Shown here one piece after another: positions 30,742 through 45,700 of a DNA stretch of 57,548 nucleotides. Source of the DNA: Ectocarpus siliculosus (taxonomy: Eukaryota; Sar; Phaeophyceae; Ectocarpales; Ectocarpaceae); assembly GCA_000310025.1 (NCBI GenBank), contig FN649746.1, positions 2,313,105-2,370,652 of the forward strand, read 5' to 3'. The translations under genes were made by a program, and so were the position numbers. The notes beneath the pieces are model-generated. The model saw only the letters and a list, made by a program, of their open reading frames with translations, searched no databases and had not been told where the DNA came from. Position 1 is the stretch's first letter. Each line of letters starts with the position of its first letter.

Positions 30742-33700
30742 CTGAGGAGTGACCAAGGAAGCGTTGGTTGAGATTGGTCGAAATAGAAAGTGAAAGATTC
30801 GTTGATGCGGCTTCAGGTGGAGTTCCTGTTACATGCAAACAAATGAGTCCACGACACGTGCCCAGTACTTCCGACAGCCCCCAAGCGCGGCTACAATCAT
30901 TGAGTTCCACCACTATTCCGAATCGCCCACGTCGAGATTTCGTATTCGTGACCAAGACGTACTACATGGCAGTACCATGCATGCGGGTTCGTCGCCAGGA
31001 CGACGTGTGTCAAAATGACTCCGGAGCAGCGCAGGGCGGAAAAAAGGGCGTAGTTCAAACGTTTCCGTGAAACCCCGGCGGTGTGACACCCTGCGAGCCC
31101 CCAACGCGCGGACGCAAACAGCGTACGAGAGCACTCTTCAGGATTCTCCTCAACTTGGCCATCCGTCTGCCGCCAGCGTAAAATGGGACTCGTTGATGGG
31201 GAACATCTCAGCACCAACAATCATCAGCGCGCTACTATCCCTCCGGAAACGACTCGTGAACTTGCCCTTCGCTGCGAGTCAGGTAGTCAGACCGAACACA
31301 ACGACTTATTTTACCAAACAACGAGAAGAAACAATATAGCTCGTGGGATATTTTGGAATTACTGTAGGTCAGAGCAACTTCGAGAGGCAGTCAGCATCTC
31401 ACCGCAGGCCGTCGGATTGTAGAGGAACTCGTCGTCGCGATCCACGCAAACAAGCCTATCGTCACAGCAAACCTGGTCTGTCTCGCAGTCGCGGTTGTCG
31501 TTGTTCGGATCGCACGCCACCGGCACCGCTTCAAAGGGAGGTACGACGGCGGGCGACGTCGGAGAGAACCTTAAAAACGGAATTACATCCTTTGAGAGAA
31601 AGTCGACCATCTACAGACATATGTTTGACTTGGTCAGGCCCAATTCAACCCAAGCCTGACGGAACTTTGGTGATGGGTGAAAGGGGCACTGTGCCCGTAT
31701 TTGAAGTTCGACGCGATGCCGCTCGCCTGAGTGCGCCTTGCCGGGAGATGGTCCCGACGAGGTAAGTCACGGCAAAGATCGATTCATCATAACGATCAGA
31801 AAAAGCCAACCAGATTCAGATTGCCTGGATCGTTCCTCTCACCACACGTGTATCCTGCGGGCCCAGGGGTGCATTGCAGTTCTTGTTCGCTGCACGGGTT
31901 GGAGAAGTCCCCAAATTCACATCCTGCAGGCGTTCCGCGACACACACGAAAAGGTTGGCTAGTCTCTCTCATGGTTTGGTCTATGGCGGCCAGATTCCGT
32001 CAGGTACGTCATGTCGACTTCATACAGACTATGCAATCGTTGAATGTTCCAAGTACTATCCTGGAAGCCAGCTTCACAATTTCTGCAAGGACATCCAATA
32101 TCCCTTGTCAGCACCACGCAGTGGATGCCGTACTTGCTTTCAACTCTTCTCCAATGCGACTCCCATGGAAGGTGGGCTTTGGTAAGTTTGGCGTTAGTAC
32201 CGAGCGAGTTTCCCCGAAAAACAACTTCATAGCCGATTGAAATGTAGAACATGGCTCTGAAGTTTCAGTCGTAAAATACAGGTACAAGTAGGGCCATGGA
32301 AAAGTGATTCTCATTTGTTGAATACAGCCGCACGCCAACGTCGGGTTGCCCGCCGAACTATCAAGCAAAAAACAGAGAGCAACCGACGTGTACGCACTGC
32401 AACAATACCCGGCTGTAGTACTCGATTCTCACTGCTACACTGCCCCGATCGCCGAGCATTCACTCCTTCACTACACCGCTCGTCGAGCAGAGCAATGGCG
32501 GGATGCTGCGCGAACAAGCACCTAGACGAAACACCCAAGACACCAAACAAGTACGCGAATCGCCGCTTGGTGCACCAAGGCAGTGATGCACCTAGCCCAC
32601 ATGTGAGGACTGCCCGAACGTCTGAACGCCGGCGAGCTGCTTGTATGGGTCTGTACTACGCGTTACGCCCCTCCAGCTACTCTTGGGGACTACTCACCAC
32701 ATTCCGTGCCGATTGTATCGCTAAGGTAGGCCCGGCTGCCATCATGTACAGGTTGCGGAAGTTGAAGTTACCGAGAAAGTATCAGATTAGTCACGGCGCA
32801 ATCCCTTGAGCTGTTGGTACGTGGCAGAGACCGCTCACTTTGTGTGGAGTTCTGACCCCCGGCGAGGCGCGGCATCATACCCGCGGCAAATCGGAGAAGC
32901 AGCGGAGCTGAGATCTTGGATTGATTCGAAATGTTAGCTGCTGAGCACCATCCATGCATGCATGTAAACCGTGAGGAGCTGAGTACCTTACATACACAAA
33001 GGCATCGATATATGTTTCAAGGCCCTATCCTGTATCGACCTTTCTCAACATTACGTCGGAACAATCCAAAGCAGTCCTCACATATCGGTTAATGGCAAGG
33101 TCGGCAGGCACTCCAGGTCCGTGTTGTCGCTGAGGTCTCTGAGAATCAGTCAATAAAAAATGCAGTTCGCCGGCGAAGGGACAGAGAATCAACCAACATA
33201 GACGGCGAGGCTAGCAACCTTCCTCAAGGGTGACTGCAAGACACACCCTCCATTAAGACCCGCGACAGGTTCCGTAGAATCACTTGACTCGGAAACGGCA
33301 CCAAAGTTTCAAGGATGATGCTCCATTGTAGTACTTCCAAATAGACTGTAGTATCAGAGCCAATCTACAAAAGTATTACCTGGTACTTGCCTTGCAGACG
33401 AATCTACATTTGGTCAGAAAGTCATCCTACGCGCCCTGATCTATCACCAGACGGCTCCGTCCAATTGTCACAGGTCTGCTGGCGAAAGAGAGGAACCGAG
33501 CAAGCAACTCATCGCAAATCCGACGGCAAGTGGAAACCCGTTCGTGCGACCACCTGCCATTCCCGAATAGTTTTTCCAGAAATCACAGGGTTCGGAGCGC
33601 ACCAGTTGACCTACTACAGGTCCAGCCAATCCAAATATCATGATAAAGCGGAACACTAAACCCATATCAACCACTCACTTGAAGCTACCTGCTGGGAAGG

Positions 33701-36700
33701 GACTTACAGAGTTTCCAGGGCCTCGAGAGATTCGAATATCCCGGCTGGCAGCGTCGTCAAAGAGTTGGAATTAATGGACCTTTCGAATTGTCAGGGGGGC
33801 CGCGCAGGTCGGCGAGGTGTGAGAGGAATCCAGGTTTCAAGCGACTCTTGTTTTTCCATCTCCGCCATGAAGGGTTCACTATTTGCTCGGTAGCGCCGAT
33901 AGCCCAAGATGAAGGTGTGGGTGAGTGGAAGCACTCAGCTCTCGGATGAACGTACCATCCGATATGCTGATGCAGTTAGATACACAAACAGTCGTACGTG
34001 TAGTCTTACACCCAGCAGTCATGATGAAATGGAAATAATTTCATCGTACAACAGCGACGAGGAAGGGGGTTAGTCGCAACAATACTGTTAATGAGCCAGA
34101 CACAGGTACTCTGCCGGGCGCCCGTCCACGCAATTTCTTTATTTTACAAACGAACGGTCGTGGTCGTTAGCGTACAACCTTCTGAATTGTCCGGTCCATT
34201 GGTGCAGAGCAGCAATAAACAGTGACACCCATTGCAATGCCGCCGCCACTTCATATCGGCACCAGCACCCCAGCAACGGTGACATGCTGTTACGATACTT
34301 ACAGATCGATCAGGTTCGGGAGAGAATCGAATATCCCCGAAGGAAGCATCATCAAATCGTTATCGCGAAGCTCCCTGTGGATTTGTTGGGAGCGCGACAC
34401 ACATGGCACCCGAAGAGCAGGTATGTATGTCATCTATTGGTAGTTGCATCTCAACCGTGAAATGGTACGTTCACTTGTGAATGCCGATAACCCAACATCA
34501 AGCTGTCCGCGGAGTCACCAATTTTCTGACCAACGTACCATTCGATCTGCTTGGGTCCCCTATCTGCAAACTGGAGTCAGAGCACCAATTGATTAATCAC
34601 TCACCGTAGAACGCAGACGATAGGACAGGTTCTCCGGAAGCAGGTAAAATACATTTTCTACATACTGTTTGGTACCAACTAAACTCGTTAAGACGTCGTC
34701 AGGGTGTCATTCAACCTGCTCAAGTGCGCCCAGCCATTCAGCACTTCCGTCCACGATTCGGCCATCAATCCCCATTGATTCTATATCCGCGGCTCCACGA
34801 CAGCATGCCGTCATGACACTTACAGGCTCGTCATGGCTGGCAGAGAATCGAATATCCCAGCAGGCAGCGTCGTCAGGTCATTGTAGCCCAGGTTTCTGCG
34901 GGTTTGTCGGGAGGGCGACAGAATTCCAGAAGGGAAGACGACGAAGGAGAAAGTGTCATCCTCGTCTGTTTCTGCATTTTGGTCACGGGTTGGTTACTAC
35001 TGTAGTTGGGAAGCTCGATTGTCGAAAGCGAATGCAGTGGCGGATTCATACAACATGGGACAGCGTACAGCAGAGCTGTTCCCAGACATACTGCATGCAG
35101 TATCGTTGTCACTGCTTCGTTTTCCCTAGCATGCTCACTCTACAGCAGAGTGTTAGGGATTCGGGTTATTCCCCACGGTTTAGCAAGCAAGTCAAGCACA
35201 TGTAGGGGACCCCCGGGCCATCCGTCCCCACGATTCCGTATCAAATAGTAGAGGACTACGGTGTCAATCGATTCGCCTAAATGGATGCAACAACTCAGCA
35301 CGTCCGTTCGTCACGATCCCGCAACCAACCCCATCAAGGTTCATTGGGAGAACGGGAAAGCCCGAGTTGAAGCGGTGAAAGCACGTACAACCCACCCGAG
35401 AAAGCTGAAAATGTTCCGGTGTCCTCCCGACAACGCATCCGTGCTGGATCGTAATCGGCAGTAGCGACTTTCACGCACGTACCAAAATGTTCAACCACTC
35501 AGTGTCGTCAATATCTATCAGCCAACTATCATGATTTCTTCGGCAACTTTCCCCCTCAACCTGCAGCTGTATGATACTCACATGAAAATCAGCTGGTTGC
35601 CGGAATCGAATATCCCGGCAGGCAACGACATCAGATTGTTGTCCGACAGGTCGCTGTGCGTTTGTCGGGAGGATGACATAGGTCAAGGAGGCGAAGAAAA
35701 TACCAAGTGTCACCCGCTTCTGTTGCTGCATTGCGGTCATGAACAGGCCGCCATGTTTGGGAGGTTCAATTGTCAAACGTGACACTGGGAGATTCATGCA
35801 ACACGTAACAGTGTACAGCGGATGTGCTGCTTCCAGACATCATACTGCCTGGAGCATCGCAGTCGCTGGACCAGTTTTCACGACGCGCTCACTCTACAGC
35901 AGCAGAGGGTTTGAGAATCGGCTCATTTCCCACGGTTTGGTACGCAACCCGAACACATCTCCAAGACCTGCCGAACATCCATTCGCACGAAGTCCAACTC
36001 ATCGAATACGAAGGCCCTAAAATGATTTACTACTACAGAATACCGGAAGACCTCCGTTCATCGTCTCATCCCGTGGACATCGGCTACCGGCGACATCCAG
36101 CTGTACGATACTTACATTACCGTCACGGCCGGGAGAGAATCAAATATCTCAGCAGGCAGCGTCGTCAGATCATTGTCGGACAGGTCCCTGCCAGTTCGTG
36201 AGGCGGATGGCGAGGGGTACGCCCCGGAGATCCCTCCTCTCAACGAGTAAGCAGCAAATAGCCTCAAGCCCATGTGATCCGGCCGGGTGCTAACGAGCTC
36301 TGAGCATATATTTTAATCACCATCCGGCTAGTCAACGCTGACTGGTCAGATGGTCTCATTTTATCTAATAGCGCTAACTCTACAGCGCTGGGTTAGAGAA
36401 CCGGGTCATCCCCCACGGTATCCAACAAGCCACGTACATTTTGGGGACCTGCCGGGTATCCGTCCCGCCAAGCCGAAGTAGACAACCACGGTAGTGTCTA
36501 CCAAAGACCCGAAAAGCGCGCAAACTCAGCAGGTCCGTTCGTCGCGATACCGCAACCAAACCAATCGATATTATAACCTTGAAGACTCTCAGCTGAACGA
36601 TACTCACAGTTCGGTCAACAGGATCAGGTGGTCGAACACCCCGACAGGCAGCGCCGACAGGGAGTTGTAGCTCAGATCGCTGCAGTTAGGAATGAGACAG

Positions 36701-39700
36701 GCCGAGGTGGGGCGGGTGATTGAAGAGATAAGTCTGATGTCGCACCTTGGCCGTGCAAGGGACACGCTGGCTCGGAAGGCCCGATAGCTCAACTCAGAAC
36801 CGGTGTCGCAGGCATGCAGCTTGACGCTCGTCACATGTGTTTCAGGCTTCCAATCATGCCATGGTGTGCATGAGCCACCGTATGTAGTACGAAACCACGC
36901 TCAAAACATACTACTGTACTGCAGTGTAGTTTTGACAGGACAGGCAGATTGGGCATACATAACGTAGCAAACAACCTGAACTCTTTCGCTTGACCTCTCG
37001 ACCATCCACCTCCTTCAAATAGAAATGCGTGCCCAAAAGTCGTGCGAGTGTTACGTGCCGAACGGAACCTTTGAACGCTTTCGTTGATCACAATACCAAC
37101 CACCCACGATGCTTCCCGCGACCTACCGCTGTACGCTACCCAGATTTCAGCTACACTTGCTGGTTTGAGGAAGCAAACAACCCGACCGGCAGCACCTTCA
37201 ATCCGGTACCGCTCGGGTCTGAGCTGATTAATTGGGAGAACCGGACAGCCCGATTTGGGGCGGTGAACCCAGGTAGCATCCACCCGAGCAAAGTTGTTAA
37301 TGTTCGGGTGACCTCCAGACAACGCGTCCGCACTGGGCCGTAGTTGGCAGCAACGACTGTCACGCACGTACCAAAATGTTCAACCACTCAGTGCTGCCGT
37401 TCGTCACGATCTAGCAGCCATATGTCATGCGTTCTTTGGCAGCATTGCCCCTATAATCTGCAGCTGAATGATGCTCACATGGTAGTCAGTTGATTGTCAG
37501 AACCAAACATGCCGGCAGGCAACGTCGCAAGTTGGTTGAAGGACAGACCCCTGCACATTTGTCGGGGCATAAGACAGGCCGAGCACGTGTGATTTCAAAG
37601 CAGATGTCACCAATTTTGTGCTGTTGAATTTCAGCCGTTAAAGCGCGCGAAGGCTTTAATATTCAATACATTATGACGACACTACGCGACATTGCGGCAG
37701 CTGTCATTCCTGTCTTGGAGTACCGTAGCCACGGAACCAAAAGACAACCGTTCGCCGACAAGAAGATATTGAGATAAATAGCTGATAATTCACCGCGGTG
37801 CCCAAGCAAGCCGGACATGTTCGGTTGATATGCCGGTCATCCGTCCACGGCAACTCTGACTTCCAAGAGAACGAAGGGTAATGAGCTTGACACCTGTTAG
37901 ATATTGGTGCGACACCCAACACTATCGGCAATCACGATATTACTGTAGCCAATACAACCCGTATCAACTTCATACCCTCAACATCGTTCTACCGTCCGAT
38001 ACGCACAGTTCCGTCAGGGCAGGGAGAGAACCGAAAATCCCAGTAGGCAGCGTCGCCAGGTCATTGTAGGTCACGCCCCTACGGGTTCGTCGGGGGGGTT
38101 GAACGACGTCCAACAGGGGAGACGAAGGAGCAAATGTCACCAGTTTTTCTGTTTCTGCATTACGGTCACGAGCGGGCCGCTAGTTTTGGAGGCTCGATCG
38201 TCAAACGTCAATGCAGTGGCGGATTCATGCAACATGGGACAGCGTTCAGCCGATCTGCTTCCAGACTGCCTGGAGCATCGTCGTCACCGCACCAGTTTTC
38301 ACACATACGCCCACTCTACAGCAGAGGGTGAGAGAATCCACTCTTTCCCAACGGTGTAGATAGCGAGTCGCATACACTGCACGAACCTGCTCGCTATTCA
38401 TGAATACGAGGTCCATCTCATCGAAAGCGACGGCCGTGAGTGTCATCAGTCCACTGGATGAATACGAGAGCTACACTGAAACACCTCCGTTCATCGTGTT
38501 CCCCCATGTGCATCTTCTACCACCGAATTCCAGCTGCACGATACGTACAGTTCTGTCAGAGCTGGGAGAGCACCGAACATCCCAGCAGGCAGCGTCGTCA
38601 GGTGGTTGTTGGTCATGTCCCTATGGGTTCGTCGGGAGGGTAGAACATGTCCGAGAGGGGAGACACAGGAGCAAGCGTCACCCGCTTCTGTTACTGCATT
38701 TCCGTCACGAGCGGGCTGCTAGCGCAGGAGAACCGACCGTCAAACGTGAATATGCAGTGGGGGATTCATGCGACAACATGCCACAGCGTACAGCCAATCT
38801 GTTTCCAGACGTACTGCCTGGATAGTAGGCACTGCATCGATTTTCAAACGCTCTCACTCTGCGGCAGATGATGTGAGAATCGGCTCATTCAACACGGCAT
38901 AGCAAGCGAATCTAGTACATCTGCACGACCTGCCGGCCGTCCCTACGCACGAAGTCCAACTCATCGAAAGCGACGGCCGTGAAAGTCGTCATTCGACTAC
39001 CTGAGTACGGGAGTTACACCGAAACACCTCCGTTCATCGTCTACCTTCATGGCTTCTACCGGCGACATTCAGCTGTGTGATACGTACAGTCTCGTCAGAG
39101 CCGGGAGAGAACCGAACATCCCAGCGGGCAATGTCGCCAGGTCGTTGTAGCCCAGGTACCTGCGGGTTCGTCGGGAGGGCGAGAAAGGTCCAAGAGGGGC
39201 GTCGAAGGAGCAAGTGCCCCCCGGCTCTGTTACTTCATTGCGGCCACGAAGGGCTCTTATTTGGGAGGCTCGATCCTCAAAACATGGATGCAGTGGCGGG
39301 TTGGTGTAACTTGGAACAGCGTAGCGTCGATCTGCTTCCATACACACGCCAGGATGTATGGTAGTCACAATACATTAACATATATATAGCACCAAATTTT
39401 ACACGCACTTATTCTACACCAGAGAGTTGGAGAATCGGTTGATTCCCGACGGTTTAGCAAGCACGCCGAATACCCTCAAGCCATTCGACCAGCTATATAC
39501 GGGCGCTACACCGGAAAAAATCCGTTCTTCGTATTCCCCCATGGACATTTTCCTCCGGCGACATTCAGCTGCACGATACGCACAGTAGCGTCATGGCCTG
39601 GAGCGAATCGAATGTCCCAGCAGGCAGCGTCGTCAGGGGGTTGCCGTTCATGTACCTGGGGGTTCGTCAGAGGGACGACAAAAATCGAGGAGGAGCGCCA

Positions 39701-42700
39701 AAAAAGCAGGTGTTACCCACTGCGGTAGTTGCGTATCGATCGTGTCAGCACAGGTTCGCTCGTCGGTAGTGTTGCCAGGTCAAAGTTAAAGCAATGAGCG
39801 GATGACTCAACTTTAGATCAGCGCACCGTTTAATCTTCTATAGGTTTCCATTCATGCAAGTACGCAGAGTGAATAGTAGTCGCGGCACCAATTGAAAACA
39901 CGTTAACGTACAGCACGGGCGACCAGACAGGGGTCATTCACGGTTGTGCGAACGAATCAGACGCATTTTGGTGACGTGCTGGCTATCTATCTATAACAAA
40001 TCTCAAGTTTTACATTATAAACTACTGTAGTCGCGAGAGTCCATTCACCCTGCTGCAAAGGGTGATGTCATTCAATGACACCGTTTATCGCTGTACGGCA
40101 ACCGAATTCCATCGACATCACTATTGTTATCAGTTCATATTTATCATCGAGAACGATGAATCGACGAGAGCTGCTACGGCTGCCCCTGTACAGCAGAGGC
40201 GTCAGGATTCCGGGTCCCATCATTACGATTCCTCAAGCAAGCTGCCCACATTCGGATGTACGAGACTCGTTGACCTCCGGGCTATTGATCTACATCAAAT
40301 CGAGGTAGGCACAATGGTCGTGGGACATATCTCAATTCGCTACACGGCAGGCAGGAAATGAAGTAGCACATCGTCGGGCTGTCGCAGCCAACTCCCCCAA
40401 ACTCATCATTCCATCTCGAACCTACAGCTCTACGGCACTCAGGCTTCCGTCAGGAGGTTGAGAGAATCGAATATCCTTTCAGGCATCGTCTCCAGTTCGT
40501 TATAGCCTAGGTTTCCGTGGTATGACCGGGGGGAAACCTTAAGGGGGATAGAACTGCAGCAGTCACCCACTTTCCACTATAGCCTTTCGGCCGCAAAGGA
40601 GGGTGCTACAGTAGCTCGGAAGGCGCGAGCGTACGAGCCAAAAGCGTCGGCGACATCATCACATAGCCTGGGATCACATGGTCTAAAACTCGGTCGCTTT
40701 AGATTTGTTACAATGGCATGGTGTACGTTTAGTTGACGGGCCCCCTGCCATACAATAGAGGTGACAGAATGGGCTCATCCGTCGTGCTCCGTAACCAATC
40801 GGGGCTTCGACAGTATGTTCCTTTTTGGTCAGCATGAGTGACTACATAGGGTATGGCGACTGCCCACCCCTGGAGCGGGACCGCCACCGGGATCACACTA
40901 CTCTCTTGGCGTACAGATGTAGATCGGTTTGAAAGTAAATATGTGGGCGTTATCATCGTATGATCGTGAGAAGCTGTCACGTTTCGCCGAGCGGGCTTAG
41001 TGTCATTCCTCCCGTGCGCCATCTATGTACGCCCTAACTCATTCATTATGTCTGTCAATTTGAAGTCTTGGAGAATCGTCGTTGTGAGGGAGGTATGCCG
41101 AAAGGTACACCACAAGTTAGTAAGAGGAGGAAAAGCGACAGCATTCGTGTGACGCGGTGCAACTGTTATCATTTCACGATAGACGAGTAGCGGGCGGTTT
41201 GGCGGTTTGTGGTGGAATATGTACACTGTAGAGTACGATCGTTTTCGCGAGAACCACCCGGCGCAATAGTGGTTGATTGGCTGATTATTGATGTTCAATT
41301 GGCAGAAGGCGAGCAGGCGATGGCATGCAACCCGCAACAGGAAGTGGCATCCCATCCCTAACCCAACTTGTAGCGACGTGTGCTGGTAGGTTGCGGATAG
41401 CGTGTGATATCGTACGTCTGCAATATGAGGTCAAACAGGGATGATACACAAACCAGAGACTACAGAAGAAAGTTGGAAATGCCGAGTTTTTGCGTCTTCA
41501 AGGACGTTACCCACCGTCATCTCGCGACGGAAGCGTGCGCTCTATGTTGCACGGGCAATGGTTTCAGCAGCATGTGTGTATTTTCACCCGGCAAAAAGAA
41601 ATATGGCGTGATTTACAATAGGGCGAAAAAACACGAAAAAAGCAAAATTTGGCGTAAATAAAGCCCAAAGAATTCTGAGATCGAGATGTGCGCGTCGTAC
41701 GGACTTCTACAATGAAATAAACATAGAATCTGGTCATCACGAGTCATGGTTTGTTGTTGTTGTCTTCACACATAAAAAACCGTTCCGTCTCCCATCAGTA
41801 CCTTCTAGTTTCCGTACTGGTCCAACAGACGCGGGCGCCGTGGTCACAAGCCACAACTACCCCCGAAGAAAAGGGGGTACAACTTTCAAAAACAAAATGA
41901 CCCGATTGAACCCAGTCATGACTCGGTCATGACCCGATCGTGACTCGGTCACAACCCGTGCACGACTGGGTCATGACCGAGTCATGATCACGATCAGGCC
42001 ATGACCCCCAGTCATCGAGATGGAGAGGCATGACCCCTATCATGACCGAAAAGTCATGCCTCGGTCATGCTTATTTCGTGTCTCTCGGCATGACCGACTT
42101 CTGGCCAGTTCATGACCCGGTCTTGACCGAGTCATGACTCAGTAATGACTTCCTTTGCAATAAACTATCCGCTTTGGCAGGGGTATGAAGCCGGCGAAAA
42201 AAAAATTCCACGAACCCTAACCACAACGAACACTAAACTCGTACGATAGGTGTTATGTTGGCGCTCGGCGGATGAGTTCTAGGTGGGGGGGCTGCCGGGA
42301 TAGGTGCTAAGTTGGTTATCAAGGCGACATTTCTAGGTGGATCCACCGGCGGCGTAAACGCTTCGTTATCGTTGATGGTTACATGATGACATCATCATGT
42401 CTCGGTCGTGGTCTACTCATGGTGATCCTGTCATGACGCCATCACCAATCGTGGTTGATCAACAGCCCTTACCCCAATTAATGGGTATTCCCACCGTGTG
42501 TCTCATTAAACGTCGTGGTTGTCCTCGTTAACTCCTCGGCGGTAATGGTTCCGCCGAATTACCACAGGAACCGTTTCCCGTGATCCTGTAAAAGTGGGGA
42601 TTACCGTTCCCATCCAACTCATTCACCGTGATAATCGGATCTATGTCCCGTTAACGCCCAAACCGTCAACGAAAAAATGGCAATGCCCCAAAACCGCACA

Positions 42701-45700
42701 AACAAATACCGCGCAATATCGCAATTCCCGCGTTTTCGAGTTACCGCGGAGGAAACTACCGCAAGAGCAACAACAATATATCATCTACCGCGGAGACAGA
42801 CCAAGTGAATTTCTGGGATGTTTTTCACTGTTTCTCTCGTGTCATTTGTTGCTCTTCTTGATTCTTCGCTCCTTTGTTACCTGATTGACAGATTTGACTC
42901 AGGTTTTCATTATTCATTGTTTGTTTATGTGCGGGCCTGTTGCGCGCCTGTTGCGCGGGATAATGTTCATTCTTGTTTTTGTTCTGAACCGTTGGTTTCC
43001 TTGGTTTCTCTCTGGATAAGGGAGACGGCCCTTGCTATATTTGTTCTCTCTGGTGATCGGATGGCATCAATTCTTGCCGTAGCGATGGAACTACGTCGTC
43101 GACATGAGGCCGCGAGGGCCTTCATGCAATGAAGTGGTAGTATACTGTCTGTATTTTTCCGTTTCTCTTTGGAGAGCGGTTGGGTTGACGGGCGTAATGC
43201 TCTGTGATCGTGTCGCGCACGTTGGTTGTGCCGTGACCAAATGCTTAAGCAACACGTGAACGAAAACAAAAACAGGGCACTACGTACCATGGTGTAATGA
43301 ACGGCAGAAGGGCAACCGTCGTGACCAGTTACCGCAAAAAATGCGCACATTTCTGTGCGTTACCGTGGTGGATGAAGTACAGAACAATTATCGTGGTGTA
43401 CGGAATTTACCGAGGTGGGCAATTACAGCCCAAAATTTACTGTATTGTACCTTGGTTTCTGGTGAACGCGGGAATTGATCGTGACATGAAAAATCGTTAA
43501 CGAGGACAGGTCTGTAAAACATGACTTGACAGGTTTAGATGCATAACATAGACACGATAGTTTTTCCGTCACCTGACGGTCACCTCCAAAGCGAAACTCG
43601 TTGAGGCCTCAGCAGGCCACTCCAGCAACCGCAATGCCAGATGACCCCCTTTCCCAGCCACCTAGGGAGTGTACATCCTGGCATTTGGTGGCTATCAAAC
43701 CATGCCATTACCGATTCCAAATAGAGTTCGCTCACAGCTCAGCACGCGATCAACACATCGAATAATCAGCCGTGAAGCTGCATCTAGATGGAGTGAATGT
43801 CCCTCCAGGTTAGAGGTAAGACTGGCGTTGGATTATTGCACCAGCAACTATCCTTTACGCCACACCCTTGCAATGGAAGCCTTAGCGCGGTGGAAGTGCA
43901 CCCATTCTGCTCGCCAGGAGAAACGTATCACTGTGCATCCCCACCCTTCCGTGCATGTCGCAAGTGCTTGCATGTCCCCGAGGTTGAAATTGACATGCTA
44001 CATACAACAATATAAACACATTTCATACAAGGAAAACTGGTAAGCACGATGGAGTCGTGTGACCATTCGCCGACACGGTATTTGGTTCTGCACCTACGCG
44101 GCGCAGGCCTTCAGGCTGTCTCAAGAACATGCTGTGCCAAGTCTGCGGCAATAGCAGCGCGTAACGTCCCCCCTAGCCAAATAGCTTGTCAGACTCACAG
44201 TCCGTAGATGTTGTTTTCTCCAAAGTGTTCAAAACACGCCTTCAAATCTCCCGCCACGACATCGTCATCGGTTATGCCGCACGACCAGCCGAGCTCCCTG
44301 GAATAATCGCCCGGAAATACGTGGCGGACAGAACGTGAAATACGACCCTTTCGGTGGTGCAGCGCTTTTTCCCTCGTTCATGAATGTCTAGCCATTCCCG
44401 CGCCAATTGTCCGTCCAAAAGGTGTTACAGGTATCTTATGAAGGTATCAGTGTGGTTCCAACAGAATTTCCTGAACAATCCACGGAATCGTGAGGCAAGA
44501 CCTAACGAGCATACCATGCCTGGTATCATCAGTTTGTTATGAGAATCTTGACATGGGCACTCACAGGTCGTGGCTGGATTCGAACGTGCATTGGCCGGTG
44601 TTGAGGTCCAAGCACGAATTCACTGCATCGAACATGTCGATCACACAGGATGACGGTATTATTGGGACACAATGAACGACGAGGTCTCACGACGAGTTTT
44701 GTCCAAGCAGATTAACATGTTGTGGGATGAACGTCGCGATAAATACAGCTTCCAGGAAGACAGCATGGTATGGCCAAAGCCGGACGGCACAAAACAATGG
44801 GCTGAGCACCAGACGACGACCAAGGGGCATTGGAACGGTTCAATAGATACTATTCCAGTTCTAGGTTGCCTTCAGCCTCAGTCGTCCTGCCCATGTATTG
44901 CCGTGGCCACCAGCATAGGGATTTTCCGAACGTGGTCAAAACCCACGAAATGGGCACCCAATGGAGTACGATAATATCGACAAACACCAACATCGCCCTC
45001 CACTTAGGCACGATACAGCATATTAATGTGCCTTGATTCCGAAAATACCACTTGCAAGATTCGATGTGTGTGATTTCAGGACATTTTTCGGTTCTCGTGG
45101 TACGAGGACATACCGGTATTTTGCCACACTATCTCGAAAGCGACGAAGTCATTGTGCATGTATCTGAATATATTTTATATTCGTAGTTCCTCGTCTCCAA
45201 GGCAAACGAGGATGAAAATGGTGCAAAGGCTTTTGCCAAGTTGGGTACAAGCTGGTTCACGGAAATGAAACCAGAACTAGTAACCGCAGCTGCCAGACGA
45301 ACTTTCGACATCAAAATGACACATGTGGTATCATGGAGACCCTCATGAGAAAGGAAAAAGTTATCTTAGCCGGGAGTTTGATCCGAGTCATGGTCACAAA
45401 GCTAAGGACATAAACGTCCATCAGCCAATCACATTCTTCAACATGAACCGTAGAGCTCACAATCCATGCAATACCGCACTATCAACCCCTCTTTGTACCG
45501 CAGTGTTATATTCTAGGGGACCTATGTGGCGAAAAAACATTTTGGCAGCGAGTGATGCCCAAGATGGTGGTGGTTCGGCTGACGCAATTTGGCGTCGTCG
45601 AATGTCCACTGACATTGCTTGTAAGTTGGAATCAAACACAAAAAAAGCCTCGTGGTATGCGGGGTGAATGTATCGAAGGAAATGCAGTCCTCAATTGGAC

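Noticed and set aside
31731-32809. Plus-strand ORFs of 164-169 codons
   Set aside because: They run opposite the Cys-rich exons of the minus-strand gene and show no domain.
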